NCBI GenBank assembly: GCA_037179385.1
Contig: CM074200.1
Span: 31,251,884 to 31,315,883, forward strand
Source: Holothuria scabra
Taxonomy: Eukaryota > Echinodermata > Holothuroidea > Aspidochirotida > Holothuriidae
Length of the DNA stretch: 64,000 bases
Direction: 5' to 3'
This document shows, one piece after another, positions 43,831-58,200 of the stretch. The notes beneath the pieces are model-generated. The model saw only the letters and a program-made list of their open reading frames with translations. It was not told where the DNA came from and searched no databases. A program made the position numbers and the translations under genes. Each line of letters starts with the position of its first letter. Position 1 is the stretch's first letter.

Positions 43831-44684
43831 ATAATTGAGAAAGTATACATCACCGATTTCGTTTCTTGCCCTGTGCACCCTCAAGATACGCCATGTGTCC
43901 CCTCACCTACATTGAAGTTTCTTAGATGTGTTTTTAAGAAAGATGTTAATTTTCCATCAAAGTAGAGATACTGAGCTTTTCTTTCTCTTGTTTTCTGTTT
44001 AAGATGCCATCTAGCCGAGAAAGGGTGTTCAATTCGTAAGGGTTATGTTTATATTATGCTACACCCTAGTCTCAGTAAGTTTCTATTTCCCTGATTGGCT
44101 CCACTGTGGAGGCTTGGCCTTTCTTGGCCAATGACAAATGGTGTTGAGCTGTTGACGTACACAACCAACAAAATGGGCTGACGATACATTTTCGCACTGA
44201 TTTCGAATTTGCTGAACGCCGCAACCTAAAAGCTCGAATATAAACACGAACTGTAAACCGCATGTGTTGAAGATTCAATTCTAACATATAGCCTGGTCAA
44301 CGAATGTAGCCTATGCCTACGTGGAAACCTGTAAATATTGGACATAAGGCTAATAATACGAACGAAAATATGGAGTAAATGTAACGTTAACGTAAGGCCT
44401 AACCACGGACTTACTGTAGCCTATAATATAAACCGTGGGCCTAACGTAACAAGGCTGGGCGCTAAGTTATGTTAAGTAGTAAGCTACTAAGTACTAGCCT
44501 AACGTAAACTTAGGCTATGCATACTGTAGGCTAGGTTAAACTTTCAGTGTTACAGTTAGACTAAGGTAAAGACAGTTAAAAATATTGCTGATGAAAATGA
44601 CTGGAGTAACTATAGAATACCCCGCCACAAAAGAAATATGTACCTTGAAAATCATGGATGCGGAGTCGCAGTGAGTTGACTCAT

Positions 44685-45975
44685 AGTCTAGGCCTAGGCT
44701 AGCCCTTGAACAGGGCTGTGTGTTACGTTACATGACCTAAGCTCATTACACTCCACATCACAGCCCTTGCCCCACTAACACAGGGAATCCCATCATTAGA
44801 CTTTCAGCAAAAAATACGTTCTAAACTGGTTAATGTTACACACATCGAACTTATAATTTATATTACCACAAAATGATGTGCAAGTGACTTTCCATCGAAA
44901 AGTTACCAATAAATCGGCTTTCATGGACAGTCTGAGGTCAAAATGCAGCAAAATGACACTTTGATTCTGGTTAGAATCTCTGTCGTTTGAATGAGCCCTC
45001 GTACAATAAGTATTTCTACATGAACATGCAAATAGTCAAAAATCATTCCCAGAATGTTGTAACCATTTCACCAAATCGATAACTTTAACAATCATTCCAC
45101 CTAATGAATGCAAATTTCATATGAAAAATTTTTGTTTATACGTATTTGAAGCTTCTAAGTGTTTTTGAAGTTGTTGAAACGTTGTCAAAATTTCTCTAAG
45201 TGTGAAAACTTTTTGAATAAGTGGAAACCCATGGCATGACCTTTGACCCCAAAGTGGATATCACGAAGACGACGAGTCTTACTATTCCGCGCGCTGACAC
45301 CCGCTGGTACGCCCTGTCTCAAGTTCCACGCGCTGCCATACAAATTGTACGGCAGCGCTTGGAACTCAGTTGTACGACAGGGCATTGCGTTTCGCGGAAC
45401 TAGTGGAAATCTCAGGGATCCATTCTAACATGTGTAATGATTAGCAACATTTTGCGAACAAAAGTAAAAAATTGGCACAATGGTCCTTTGTATTTTACTT
45501 CCTAATCAGTAATGATTACATGATTAATGATAGCATTTAATGAAATTAATATCAGCGTTAACTAAATTAACATCCAGCATTTCAGCACATGCCCGGGTAC
45601 ACAAGGAATAGCCAGGCGTGCCAGCGCGTGGTTTAGTAGGATCGACAACCGACTACATAGTCGTTCGAAAGCTTGCAAACATGGCGCATTGAGTTAGTGT
45701 TACGTTCAATTTTTCGAGGCAAAATACACCATTATAACATCGAATCTGGGTGAACAGCTTATGCAGAAAGGTGGATGCGGTGCCAGAGGTCATCTGTGTA
45801 AAGTTTGGTGAGAAAACAGGAATTTGTGAACGTGAGAGATGACGACCCTGGCCAGGGTCGCCTAGTGATGGGATTGTTTGTGTTAGCGAGGCAAGGGCTG
45901 TGATGTGGAGTGTAATGAGTTTAGGCCATGTAACGTAACACACAGCCCTGTTCATGGGCTAGTCTAGGCTAGTAT
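44685..45975. mobile_element. 1.3-kb element with ~115-bp inverted ends
   Basis: 44687-44803 and 45860-45975 are inverse copies; the best block is CAGGGCTGTGTGTTACGTTA. The interior has a hairpin (45305-45387) around CGCTGCCATACAA/TTGTACGGCAGCG. No transposase frame. The type is unknown. Confidence 0.82.
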
Positions 45976-48900
45976 CAGGGCTGTTTATAGCGTTTATAGA
46001 GATAAACGGCTCGGCAGTCTATTATGGTTCCTATACAGAGATATAGGAACCCTACAGTCTATTATCTTGAGAACGACACTTGCACATGCTAACATAATGT
46101 ACTTCCAATCATCAGAAATATTTCAAATCCCACCAGAGTTATTCATAGCCTAGTTGGGTTGGTATTTCACAGGCCTACTGTAGCCTAGGATGGAAATGTG
46201 AGAGATGAATTAGAAAAGGAATGTAAGTGGAAGGATAGATTGTGAAAAATGTCTAGTCTATTCATGTGGATAATTGACATACCTTTTCATAAGATTTCTA
46301 TTCTCTTATCAATACAGAAAATAATATACGCACTGTTTAACAAGGTTTTTCTTGATTGGCTGATGCCATTGTATTGTATCGATTGTATTCTTTGTTCGGT
46401 TAGGGATTACAGTAGATTAGGATTAGAGCTATAGTTAGCCAGTAAGGAAATTTTTTGTTAAACAGTACGCATCGCCCTACGTGTTGACCTGCAGACATTT
46501 TGACCAAAGGCGGAGATGTTTTGGTACAGTACAGGAAAATTTTGGTCTGGGAACCTTCTGACTGGTACTGTAAGCGATTAGCCTACTCGGAATGGATACT
46601 ATAGGGCTGACGTTAATCTAAGCTACTGTAACTTGTAAGTTAACCTACTGTAGCCTTAGTCCTCTAACAGGACTCAATGCTATGTCCACTTTGTTTTACT
46701 CTACACTAGAGTCCTTGGCCATGTGCATTGCGCTACAAACCTTGCCGTTATAAATAGCGATAAAGAATGCTGGATAGTATTCAGTCCCCACAACAAAATT
46801 CTTCCCTTCCCCTACCCTTCCCTTCCCCTACTAGCCATATGAAACTCTCAAGTGGTTGAGCTTGTACTGGACATTATTAATGTAGAAAGAAACAAGGGAT
46901 TTTACTTTGAAGTGTCAGGTGTTTTCTCTAGATTTATTAAAACTTCTTCAACTTTCTGCAGTCATCAAAAATGAGGCTAGGGGGAGGGTGTCATCATCAC
47001 ACCACAAAATATGCTTAAAGGGGAAGTTAAAGCAAAAATTCAATTTTCATATGTGAAAGAGGAACCAAATCTACCTACTGTGGCAAAATTTCCATTCGAA
47101 TCGGATATATATTTCTTGAGATATTACTAAATGAAGTTACCAGAATTGTCTTCCAAAGTGATCTTGAGGGCAGCGGTGGTTGTATCACTTCCTCACGTTG
47201 ACAAGGAATGCTCTGTTTCCCTTTGTTTTTCAGACTGTTGTGCTGACCTTGGAATTAATAGGAATAGGACCTCCCTGTGGGGAATGCAAAGTTTGTAAAG
47301 TTCTCATGCTACTTAATGCAATCACATTTTGAAAATATGTGATTGTTGAGGAGAAAATGGGTTGTAAAATTTAAAGAAAAATGAAAGGCTGTACATTATT
47401 GTGGGGATATGATGTCATATATGCTTGCTTCAAGTTCCCTTTTTGTTGAAAACGTGACAACTTTACTTGCTCATATCTTGAGAACCAGACATCAGATTTT
47501 AATGGAAATTTCACCAAAATGCTTAGAATAAGTACCTCTCCAACATATCCAAATCTGTTATGACCTTAAACCCTTCTTTTAAAGCTAGTTCTCCTTCATA
47601 TGATGATGTAGCTAATGGTCCTTCAGCAATTGCTTTTTCTGAAAGGCCATAAACCATTTACCTTTCCCCTGAACTGACTGAATTACCCTAACCTAAACCC
47701 TAACCAAACCCTAGGCCTGAGTGGAAACCCAGACAAACCCTGTTTTTAAAAATATGGTGCCATTCTCTCCCTACTGTACTTGCATTTACAGTTAGTAATT
47801 GATACAATGAGAATAATCCTACAGCCATTCAGTTGTGTGAAACTGTTACTGTAACAGGTAAATAGTTTGGGGTTGTCTCAGAAATTTTAAACCAACGAAT
47901 GAACAAAATGTTTGAGTTAAATTTATCATAATGGACACAACAGTACAGAGGAAATATTCATTTATTCATTCATTTAATATCTGGTTTATCACAACACAGA
48001 AATTTACACTCTCTAAAAGGAACAAAGCAAAAAAGAAGCAAACAAAATAAAGAGTTGCCTAGAAAGAAAGTAAACGATACACATTAATAAGCTAATTACT
48101 ACTATAAGCTAATCACTCCAGGCCTAGTCAATACTACTGTTGCATTATTTATCAGGGCAGCATAAATGTGTCATCCAGCTTAAATTCATATCATGGTAAT
48201 GGTAAGCAATTTTATGAAGGAACTTAAATCTGGAAAATTCCTGTTTAATACAGAAACAGGGTGATGTTGAGGAAGGAATTTTAAACACTGGCACTCTGCC
48301 TTCCATAAAACCACTAAGGCCTAGAAGCAAAATATTGTTCTTAACGAATGTGCAATGTAATTCCGCAAAGTTCTGTGCTCCCTTTAGAAATTAAGGGTGA
48401 CATAAAGAAATGCTATCATCTGTAATTTTAATTTGCATATCTGTGGATGTCAGCCCAGGAAATTTGGCTACAACTACCTGTATGTGTACACTTGGAGAGC
48501 ATCAACTGAAAATTTCACATTCAAAGCCATAGCAGAGGGGGCATAGGCCTACTGTAGACCTGTCACATGAAAAACTGAATAAATCCAACAATCCAAGCTG
48601 TATGCTTCAATTAACTAAGCAGGTTAATGAAGTTCCAGTCCTCCCCCACCTCCTTGTGCAATCCTATTGTATGATCGTATTGCAATTGATGTGGAAAATA
48701 AACTGAAACTGAAAACTGGGTTGTACAACAAGAATGTCACAAATTGTTGCACAATAGACTAAACAAATTAAAGTGAGAATATTTCAATATCAGCAATGGA
48801 ACGTGATCAAAAAATTTAAAAAATTCATTTTGCAACCTCTAATACAGTTTAAAATTTTAGATTTGAAGAACACTTTAGAACTTAATCAAATCAAAGTATG

Positions 48901-49220
48901 ATAAAATTCCATGAGTGTCATCAGTGTGGTTGTAATCTGTACAGTACTGTACTGTAGGTTGGAACATGAACTAAGTGAAGTACATTATTGTGCACAAAGG
49001 TACTCTAGGCGTTTTATTAGAACTGAAGGATATAGCCTAGTACCACTAGTCTAGCAATGCTTCAGAATACTGTATGACTGGATTTGCCTGTTACAAATTA
49101 CACAGTGAATTTCTCTTCTGTAGTTGGCAGTTGCTCACAGTAACCCTTTATAAGTTGGTATTAAACCGAGAAGTGTAACCTTCAACCAGAGGTCCAGAGG
49201 GAGTTTCTAAAAAACACAAC
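45976..49220. other. Intergenic, upstream of the RhoGEF
   Basis: Contains the repeat copy 46335-46478, the inverted element 47027-47573, a fragment related to 23922-24474 at 48718-48880, and a degenerate telomere-like ACCCTAACC stretch (47690-47712). No promoter box was identified near 49221. Confidence 0.6.
47027..47573 (-). mobile_element. Interspersed element, full inverse copy
   Basis: Inverse of 61762-62306 from GAAGTTAAAGCAAAAATTCA (left) to CTGTTATGACCTTAA (right). Shares TCACTTCCTCACGTTGACAA-type phrases with the inverse of 27040-27080. Confidence 0.78.
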
Positions 49221-49278
49221 ATGGATTCGCCAAGAAGATTGTCTGCCCGACTGAATGCATCAGCCAAGGGACTGAAAG
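49221..49278 (+). CDS. ARHGEF39: RhoGEF exon 1 (start codon)
   Basis: ACAACATGG is a good start context (A at -3, G at +4). Nineteen codons, MDSPRRLSARLNASAKGLK, plus one base, then donor AAAG|GTAGAG. The leftover G joins GA of exon 2 as Gly, in frame. The basic, Ser-rich N-terminus has no recognised domain. The start is inferred from context and phase; an upstream exon cannot be excluded. Confidence 0.65.
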
Positions 49279-52200
49279 GTAGAGTTGTGTTTACTCTCTA
49301 GTTTTGCCCTACAGTACATACAGCTGGGGGTAGTTAGAGGAATGGTGATAAAAGTGAAATTATGATCCTGCACTGTACCTGTTTCTGTTACTGTGACTTA
49401 TTCATTGGGTTAATATACTTGATTCAGGAAAATTTGACTCACTAGAAATTTCAGTTTTGTGAAAATGTGTGTACATACAGTATCAACTTTGGGGAAATCT
49501 TTTTTTTCACTTTCCCACAAACATTGGAGCATTATATTGTCAAGCTGAGCTATTGCATCAAAATTGTATCATACAGTACTAGGAGTTAGCAGTAGCAGAA
49601 ACTGTACCGAAATCAAGCAAAACTCAATGGAAATGTAGTGACCCCACTATGGATTTTTTTACAGTACTGTAGCTTAAGTAGATTGTGTTTCATGATAAGC
49701 AGGCTTGGGGTAATATTGATTGCGATGGATTACACATTTTGAAGTAGTTGTAATCCCAATCAATTACCTACTGTATGTGAAAATCGCAAAGTAATTGCAA
49801 TCGTAGTCAATTACAATGGCAAAGTAGTTGCAATCGTGGCTTCATTTCTGGCTACATTGAAGTTGAATTGAACAAAAAAGTGAAGTTACTAAACAATTTT
49901 TTCAGTGCTTGGTTCTTCTGTTGGAATGACAAAATTTAGTTGTCCCTCTTTCTCGGATGTTCCAGCATAAAATGAGTCCGAAGTGCATGGGTTCAATAAT
50001 CTCTACTTTGGGAGGACTTAGTTTTGTCTGGGCTTATCTAGAGCAATGTCCATGCCCTTTTTTTTCCAGTTGTGGACACTGGATTGTTTTGCCTACTACA
50101 TTGTTTATGTGGAAAGAAAATGTAATCACGATTGCAGTCATGATTACATAGCAATGTAATCGCAATCGTAATCAATTACTTTCAATTTTAGCTGTAATCG
50201 TAATCATAATCCCAATCGTAAAATATGAAGTAATCCCAATCGTAAGCGATTACATTGAGATGTAATCACCCCAAGCCTGATGATAAGCAATTGAGAGTTG
50301 TGTGCTAAGATTTCCCTCACAAAATTATGAAAATTAGGAGCTCTAGTAACTCATTGGTTTTCATTGAATCCATAGGCAGTGTTTGAGTTCTGAAATACTG
50401 TAGCCTGTCATGAAAATTTGTGGCCAGACACTTTTTCACATTGTGCACAAAACCGTTACAAGTGGGAACACCACAAAATTAAAAATTTTAAGCTTTTCTA
50501 AAATCTGTAACCATTGGATATGAAACTTGACTCATTATGCTAAACATAAGCATTCTTATGTGGTGGTAGCCCTTTAACACTATCATTAATTATGTTATGG
50601 ATATCAACTCAATGAGCCCCATTAAGGACATTATGTATGCTAGGGAGAGAGTATTTCAAAAAGGAGTCCTAACTAAACCCCTGCAAATGTGAAATAAACT
50701 AGAACTTAAGTCTTAAAATATGATTAAAGATACTTTGAAGGGGTTAAGAAGAAAATTGTGAGGTTCATGTAAATGTTGCCTCAAAATCAGTTTGGGGGTA
50801 CTGCTTCTTGACCTTTGAATGCATGCCGGCAATAATACTGCTAAGAAACAAGTAGGTTGTGTGTAGTGAGTGTTTGAATGCACCCAATTACCTGTTATAA
50901 ATGATAATACTGGACACCAAACCATTCAACTATTAATGTAGTGTAGTTTAGAAGCTAAGAAATGCTTCAAAGGAAGTTATTGACAGGAGTTTGCAGCGCA
51001 GTGTTATATTTTTAGCAAATTGTAGTATGTATTCATGTACAGTACAAAAATAATCATGAAGCATTTCAACACAACTTTGACTGAATTTGTGTACAGTAAG
51101 TACAGTGTAAACCATATGAAGTTTCATGGCTTAGTTTCTTAACAATTGGTTTAAGCCGGGTCAGACATGATCTTTTTCTAGTTGTGGCTCACTACCCATT
51201 GCTTAAGCTGAATATCAAGCACAATGATAGTACAGTAGGTTCCATTTTTAAAGTCTTTTCTGATTTTTGTGATTAAAAAAAGCTCAAAAAGTAAGCATAC
51301 AGAATGCAAATTTTGGACACAAAATTATTGCCTTCAAAAACCTAGAATGGTTTTACTCTGTAAACTTATATCTCACTAATTCCCCACACAGGAAGGATTA
51401 GTGGAAATTCACGGAAGACTTTGCCTGGAAAAGATACCATCAGGAGAGATTTGGAACAGTTTTTGCAGGAGAAGGTTGTTCCCAGTAATAGATTTTACAG
51501 AAAAAGGGAAAAAATTGTCACAGAAATATTTGCATCAGAGAGAAGATATCAGGAACAGCTGAGAGTTATTGTTGATGTGAGTTTATTTATTTTTGTCTGT
51601 ATGGTTGGTAGGACAGCTGAATCTTTTCCTTACCTTAACAACATTGGAGTTAAAACAACAATTCACTGCAGCATGACTGTATGGGAACACAGTTTACAGT
51701 ATGTGCTGTTCTGCTTGAGTGAAAACTATCCCTGCACTGCAGTACTGTATGTGCAGAATATGCTATTTATTTTTCCCTCAACTCATTTTTCTCATGGGGA
51801 AATAGCATGATACCAACCAACTTCTTGATTTCATAAAAAACACTGTTTACTATTAAGCTTCAGTCATGCTATGTGCAATGTCTGTTTTGGATTGGCTCTC
51901 ACTATTGTGGGTGGGGTTGGGGGTGGGGAGAGGGAGGGGAGAGGTGGATTTTCAAAAACAGTAAAGTGTGTGAAAAATCAGATTCATGTACAGAATCTAC
52001 CACTGTATACAGTAGGCTTGAATTATTAAGGAGCCACTGGGGTCCCTTTTTTGTAGAAGCGACATGCCTGAGCAAGTCTAGAAGCATCAGGCCAACAAAA
52101 CCATTTTATTTTGACCCTGGATGCTTCAAATGATTGACAATATTTGATGTGTCAATGAAAAAGTCTGCTGGAGTCATCATGCTGCTAGTTTCCTGTTATG

Positions 52201-55200
52201 ATGAAAGAAAAGCTAAACATCAGCTCTCTTGTAATCGTATCAGTCAAGTGTTCTTTAAAGTAAATTAATTTTCATGCCACATATCAGACTTGTCCCTGAG
52301 CATGTCTTTCCCGAGATTGTTAGCATACTGTTGGGTTTCAGCTAGGCAGGTAACAGCCAGACAGGTTAAACAATCTGTCTTGATACTTTGAGGTTAAGTT
52401 GATCTCTGAATCCATTGTCTATTACTGTATGTATTACCTAAACATGAGTAATCCCATAAGTTTAAAACCAATTTACCTTTTTACGAAGAACATGTGATGC
52501 TTAGTCCCTTTTTCGTTACGGGGTTGTTGAATTCCAAAAATCATGGGAACCCATTTGTCCATTTTGCCTTTTTCACCATAGTAGCTTGCATCAAATATCC
52601 ATGGGTGGTACCTGATAAGTGGTAATCAATATGTGGGTTCTGTGATTTCACCAAGGGACCGTCAGGCCAGGGTTGTAGCTAGCCGGATTTGAGTGCTGCG
52701 TAGTTGTGTGATCATTCAAAAGCACCTCACCCTACCCTGTGGCATTTACCCCATTTTTTCAGCCATTAATTTTTCATTTTCCCTCATTTATTGTAGGGAG
52801 TAAATTTGGCACTAGGTTTAGGCCTTGGTAGGCAGGTTTGTAGTGGGCGGGGAGGTGTGTGTTTTCCTGGAATGCTGGGCAGAAATGTAGAGGGCTGGGT
52901 ACGGCTGCAGAGGGCTGGGTACGGCCGCCCAGCGCTGCCCACAGTAGCTACAACCCTGCATCAGGCAATGTGGAGCAATCCCTTTTGTCAAATTCAGTAG
53001 CCCCTTTTCATTATTAAGAAAGCATGTGCAAGGTTTACAGCAGTACTGTAAGCTCTGTGCATTTTACTGTAAGCTGCAGTGGCATACCTACAAGAAACCC
53101 TTTACTTGAGTTTTGATGGAAACCACCACCCAGCTCATTGCATTTTCTTTCAAAAGGTATTTATGACACCATTGCGATCTCGTGGTATCATTCCTGATGC
53201 TGTTTTTAAGACCATCTTTGGTGACCTGACAGCTATTCAAGCTGTCAACAAGGAGCTTCTGGCACACATGGAAGAAACAAGTATTGGAACAGCCTTTCTA
53301 CAGTTGGCACCGTATTTGAGACTTTATTGTACATATGCAAATAATTTTGACAAAGCAATGATAACCTTACAGGTAGGTTAGAAATACTTTTTTATAACAA
53401 CAGTGTCTTGAAGAATTTTCTGATGCTTAAATTAAAGGTGGTCAACTCTTACTTTAAACAACAATATTTCTTGTAGTCTACAGAAATTTCCAGTTTGCAC
53501 AGCTTTCACATCAATAAACTTTGATTGTGTCTGGATGAGGATAAGTTTTAGACAGTTGTGGGAGGGGCTTAAATTGGAACTGTTTGGGGTGTGAGGATTA
53601 GGCCTTTCATCCACTTCTCTATGTATTGCATACAATCTGTAGGACCGCGTGTTTGGTCTAACGGTAAGAGCATCCGCCTCACTGCGAAAGGCCCGGGTTC
53701 ACTTCCCAGGTCGAGTCATACCAAAGACTCTAAAAAAGAAACCTACTGCCATTGTGCGTGATGCTTTGCAGAAGCAATGGAGTAGGGAAAACAAGCCAGT
53801 GAGCCACAACTGGAGAGAAGGCCAGGGCTTGCCTAACTTGAGCCAATAGGTTAAAAAGTGGGCCGTAAAACTCTCTCTGTCTACAGTAACTAACTGCATG
53901 TATAGGACTGGCAAACAGAAGGTTTTGTACCAAAAATCTGCTGTGCATACTGTACCTTTGATAAGTTTGCTACTCTAGAACAAGAAAGTTAACAGTATCT
54001 CATTTATTAGTACAGTAGCTCTTCTCTAAAAATTCTCTGAGCACAAATCTTTTTTGGGCTTTGGTAAAACTCTGGGTGATATTCCCTATTGGTCTGTTAT
54101 CAGTCACACTTACAAAAAATTCAAATTACAGTATTGTATTGAACCACTTGAGTTGTACAATGTGTTGTTGTAAATTACCAAATTATTTGTTGCCTTCCTT
54201 ATACAGGTATTATTCCTTATAAGTATATGTGTTAGGATATGATAGTGGGACACAAAATTGGGATATTTGTGTCTAAAGCAAAAAATAAAAACAAAAGATG
54301 ATTTAATTGCTGAAAATTTTTGATAACTGTGTTGGGAAATGTCACCAAAATATAAAACAACATTTATGGTAGATGACAAAGTGTTTTATGGTACAAAAAC
54401 TGGTTCTAATCTTTTGTTAGTTATATAAGACACCAAAGCAGAATTCAGTCCCGAAAATAAAATTAAAAAACTGAAATTTGCTTTAATTTAACTGTAGATT
54501 TGTTTATATAACAATGTGGAATGATATATTAATATCTCTTGACTAAAGATCCTCACATTCTGCATGCCTGACCATGTAAGTGCCAAATCTTTTGTTACTT
54601 ACATAAGACACCATTTTGTCCCGTTTTTGGTGTTTTCATAACCAACGTTAAATTTGCATTTAAACTTTCCTCATCAGCCGCTTATTGCAAAATGTTAGGA
54701 CATAGTAATTTACAGTCATGTTAAATTTCCTTTTCAACACATTTATAAGTGATTCACATCAAAATACATTACTGACTGGAGTTTTGGCCCATAAATGCAA
54801 CATGGTGCCTGCCTTGGTGTCTTTGTAACTAACGTTAACATTTTGTACCCAACCTACACAGAATGCAAAAGGCAAGGCAAACATGTATAATGTAGAAGTA
54901 GAGACCAGCACATACCCAAATCACAGCATGAAAAATAAGTCATGAAATTACAATCACATTCACATTTAAGCCAAACCAATGCTGGGACAACTATGTTTGT
55001 GTCTCAGTATCATATCCTTGCACGTATATTTTTTTGTTCTTTCTTCAATATTCTAGGAATGGGAGAGGAAGATGTCTGAATTTTCCCGTTTTCTTCGAGA
55101 GCAAGAGAGTAAAGAAGATTGTCGATCATTGAGTCTTCATGCATTTCTAATTACACCTGTACAGAGAGTACCAAGGTTTGTACTGTTTATAACAAATGCC

Positions 55201-58200
55201 AGATCAAAATTGAAAGCTTGGAAATACCATTCTGTAGATAGTTTGTTATTCTGTTGGAATTTTACCCCTCATCTTGTAACTTCTGGTTTACTCTAAAAGT
55301 GCTCAAACTTTTTTGCCAGTTGTAGGTCACTGGTCCGCTTTCTATACTTGTTTGCTTTCACAGAGCAACACCTCGCATGTTGACAGTAGGTTTTATTTTT
55401 TAAGCATTTGGCACGACTCAGTCTTGGAATCAAACCCTGGATTTCCAGGTGACAGATGAATGCTCTCCTGCTAGGTCAAACACCTGGTCCCCTTATGTAA
55501 CAAAGTTTAGTAGAGTAAGCAACATTGAAGAAGAAGAATAATAGTATCTTGTAAAACCTGTCTTCACATACTTTAAGACTTCATTTATGAGAAGCTTTAG
55601 TGTGCTTGTAATATTAAAACCAAAAAGTCTCAGAAGAGCAGTATTCAATATCCTAAAAGTGTACTACCACACATCATCTTATTTCTTTCTCCAAAACTAA
55701 ATTCATGGCCTAACTTTTTCCCAAGATGGCATTTCACAGCAAGTTTGCAATAAATCAAGATCTGTCGTCTGTATAGGGCGAATGCTTTGTAAAACAATGC
55801 AACTATATTACTCCCCACCTTACCTCTGCCTATGCTTACTATTGGACCAATCGAAAACTACAAACAGTTTTTTTCTGACCATTCAGTTGGGGGTTGACGC
55901 TTTGGTTCCTCTGTAGTCAGGTGGTACTACCACTCAGATTCATATGAATGAAGCTTTCTGTCCCTAGTTTCATAGACACCAAGAGGCAAGGGGCAAATAT
56001 AACCCCTCAAGGCCTTTTGTAATGGTAGCACCACCTGGCTCAACAGGAATGAAAGAGTTGACCCCTTTAAGATCCTTGTCTGAGACAGCAACTGAATGGG
56101 CAGAAAAACTATCGATTGGATCTCATTGGTCCAATTAGTACTTAGAGGTAAGTAAGTAGGGCTAATAGGTTCACAAAACAAGCAATAATTAAGACGGGCA
56201 GTTTTGGAAAGGAATTCACCTTATTGAAAATGAAAATGAAAATACAGAAAGAATTGTTGAAAATTTTACCCAGTTGTAAAATCAATATGTTTTCCAGTGA
56301 TTTTCCAGTTTTCCTGGTGATCTGACTAGACATGTCAAAGCTTGATTTCCTATTGTCTGATTGTCTGAGACAACCAAAATTTCATGTGGACAATTAGCTA
56401 AAAGGTAAAACCAAAAGTTCAAAGCTGGTTGTCTGCTTGCTTTTTAGACTGCTTGCAGATTTATTCTTTTTACTTTCATCATCGTATTTCAGACTTCCAG
56501 TATCAGATTTGTTTGTCTCTCAGAAATGTCTTTGTGCTGCAAAACAAATGATACATGAGCACACACACTGTACTAAATTCCAGTAACAGAATAGTACAAT
56601 AAAGTAGCCTAAGTAATTGCCAAAACACATTGTTTTGAAGCTGTGTGAAAATGTGTGAAAATTTTTTAGGACAGCCATGTTTCTTTTTGGAAAAGTTAAA
56701 ATAGTGAAATGGGTTACCAAAAAAAATCAATAAAGATTTTCTGAAAATTGAGGCTTGTATGTTGGTGTTGCTCCATTACTGTTGTATTTTTGTTTGAGTA
56801 TAGTGTGCTGTCATGTAGAGGTTAATCTCAGTCAAATGATAAAGATATGCCTTAGAGATGGAAGCATTACCCCACTGGTTGTAATTTCCTCCGATACGAC
56901 CTAAAATGGGGAATAATGTTCCCCTAATTAAATGTTTAGCATGCACAACAAACTTGTGATGTCCACTGTTGTACTCCGAAAAAAAACTTGGCTGCCTTTG
57001 TTTCTCCTGTAGCTACTGTACTTTGAATCAAGTAAATGCCAAAATGTGACTTGATTTCACGAGCTTTTTCCACACAACATGTTGTAAAGTAGAAGAAATA
57101 TTTTCATTGTTATACTTTATAGGGAAAGGGACGTATTTAAAGTCAATTGTACATGACATCACAACTTTGGTGTTATGTAATTGATGTTGCCAGATCATGG
57201 CAATAAACTTGAATATTTTATTTATTGACAACTGAATACTTAATATCATTTATTAATAACAAAATCAGCTATGAATGCACCATTGGTATTTATGATTCAA
57301 CAATAACCTTTGCTTTTGTTTTTTTTTTTTTTAACAGATATAAACTCCTGCTAGATCAGTTGTTAGACCATACTCCTCCCAGCAATGAAGATTATATGAA
57401 AATCAAAGGTATGGAAACTTAACAGATTGTGTTACAAATGCCCATTAAAATCCAAGTCCTTGTGAACATGTAACCTATGGTTCAAACAGCCCCTCAACCT
57501 GCAGATTGTATTCACTATCATCACAAGCCCTGCCCCTTTCTTGACTGCAATAAAAAAATTGTAGTTTAGTGTATGAATATATAAGGTGTATGTTTAGCTA
57601 CATAAGAAACCGTCAGCTGGTGACAAACCTGATAACTGTTGATTTTTTGCGTGGCAGTGGGCCCGGCTAACCAGTAATGATGTCAATTATGAGAACACTC
57701 TAGATTCTACCCTCAAAGTAGCAAGGTATTATTTTTTCTGTTTCGTGTTGCAAATGTTTTAGATAAACTTCCTCTTTGGCAGAGACACCCAACATCCTCC
57801 GTTAGACATTTAGAAATGAGGAAGATATGAGACAATGGTGAATTACATATAGACGAATCTGATAAGCACTTGTTTTCAGTGACTGTAGGCAGCCATTAGT
57901 GGGTTCCATCAGCATTTAATCGTCTTTATTTATTGTATACGTGGATTTCAAATCCTCGTATTCAGTGAAGTTGAAAAAATTATGATACACTTTAGTGTAC
58001 AACCATCAGTAGGTCAGGTAAGGAAGAAAATATAAAGATGAAAGGTGATGGACCCCAGTAATGGCCGACTAAAAGCAGACCATCACAATCTGTCCGGATT
58101 CATTTATACCTATACTACACTGATCAGGTTTATAGCTATCCTTAAATCATATTAAATGAGACACCCAACCCCTCCACCCATCAGACATTTGTAGATGAGT

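Noticed and set aside
45221..45428. Overlapping 60-66-codon frames on both strands
   Set aside because: They lie on the internal hairpin of the 44685-45975 element.
47690..47712. Interstitial telomere
   Set aside because: Only about three degenerate ACCCTAA units; too short.
53643..53713. Functional tRNA gene
   Set aside because: The anticodon arm does not fold and the sequence continues into a SINE body.
55430..55495. tRNA gene on the minus strand
   Set aside because: Only a degenerate B-box-like GGGTTTGATTCC; stems do not pair.
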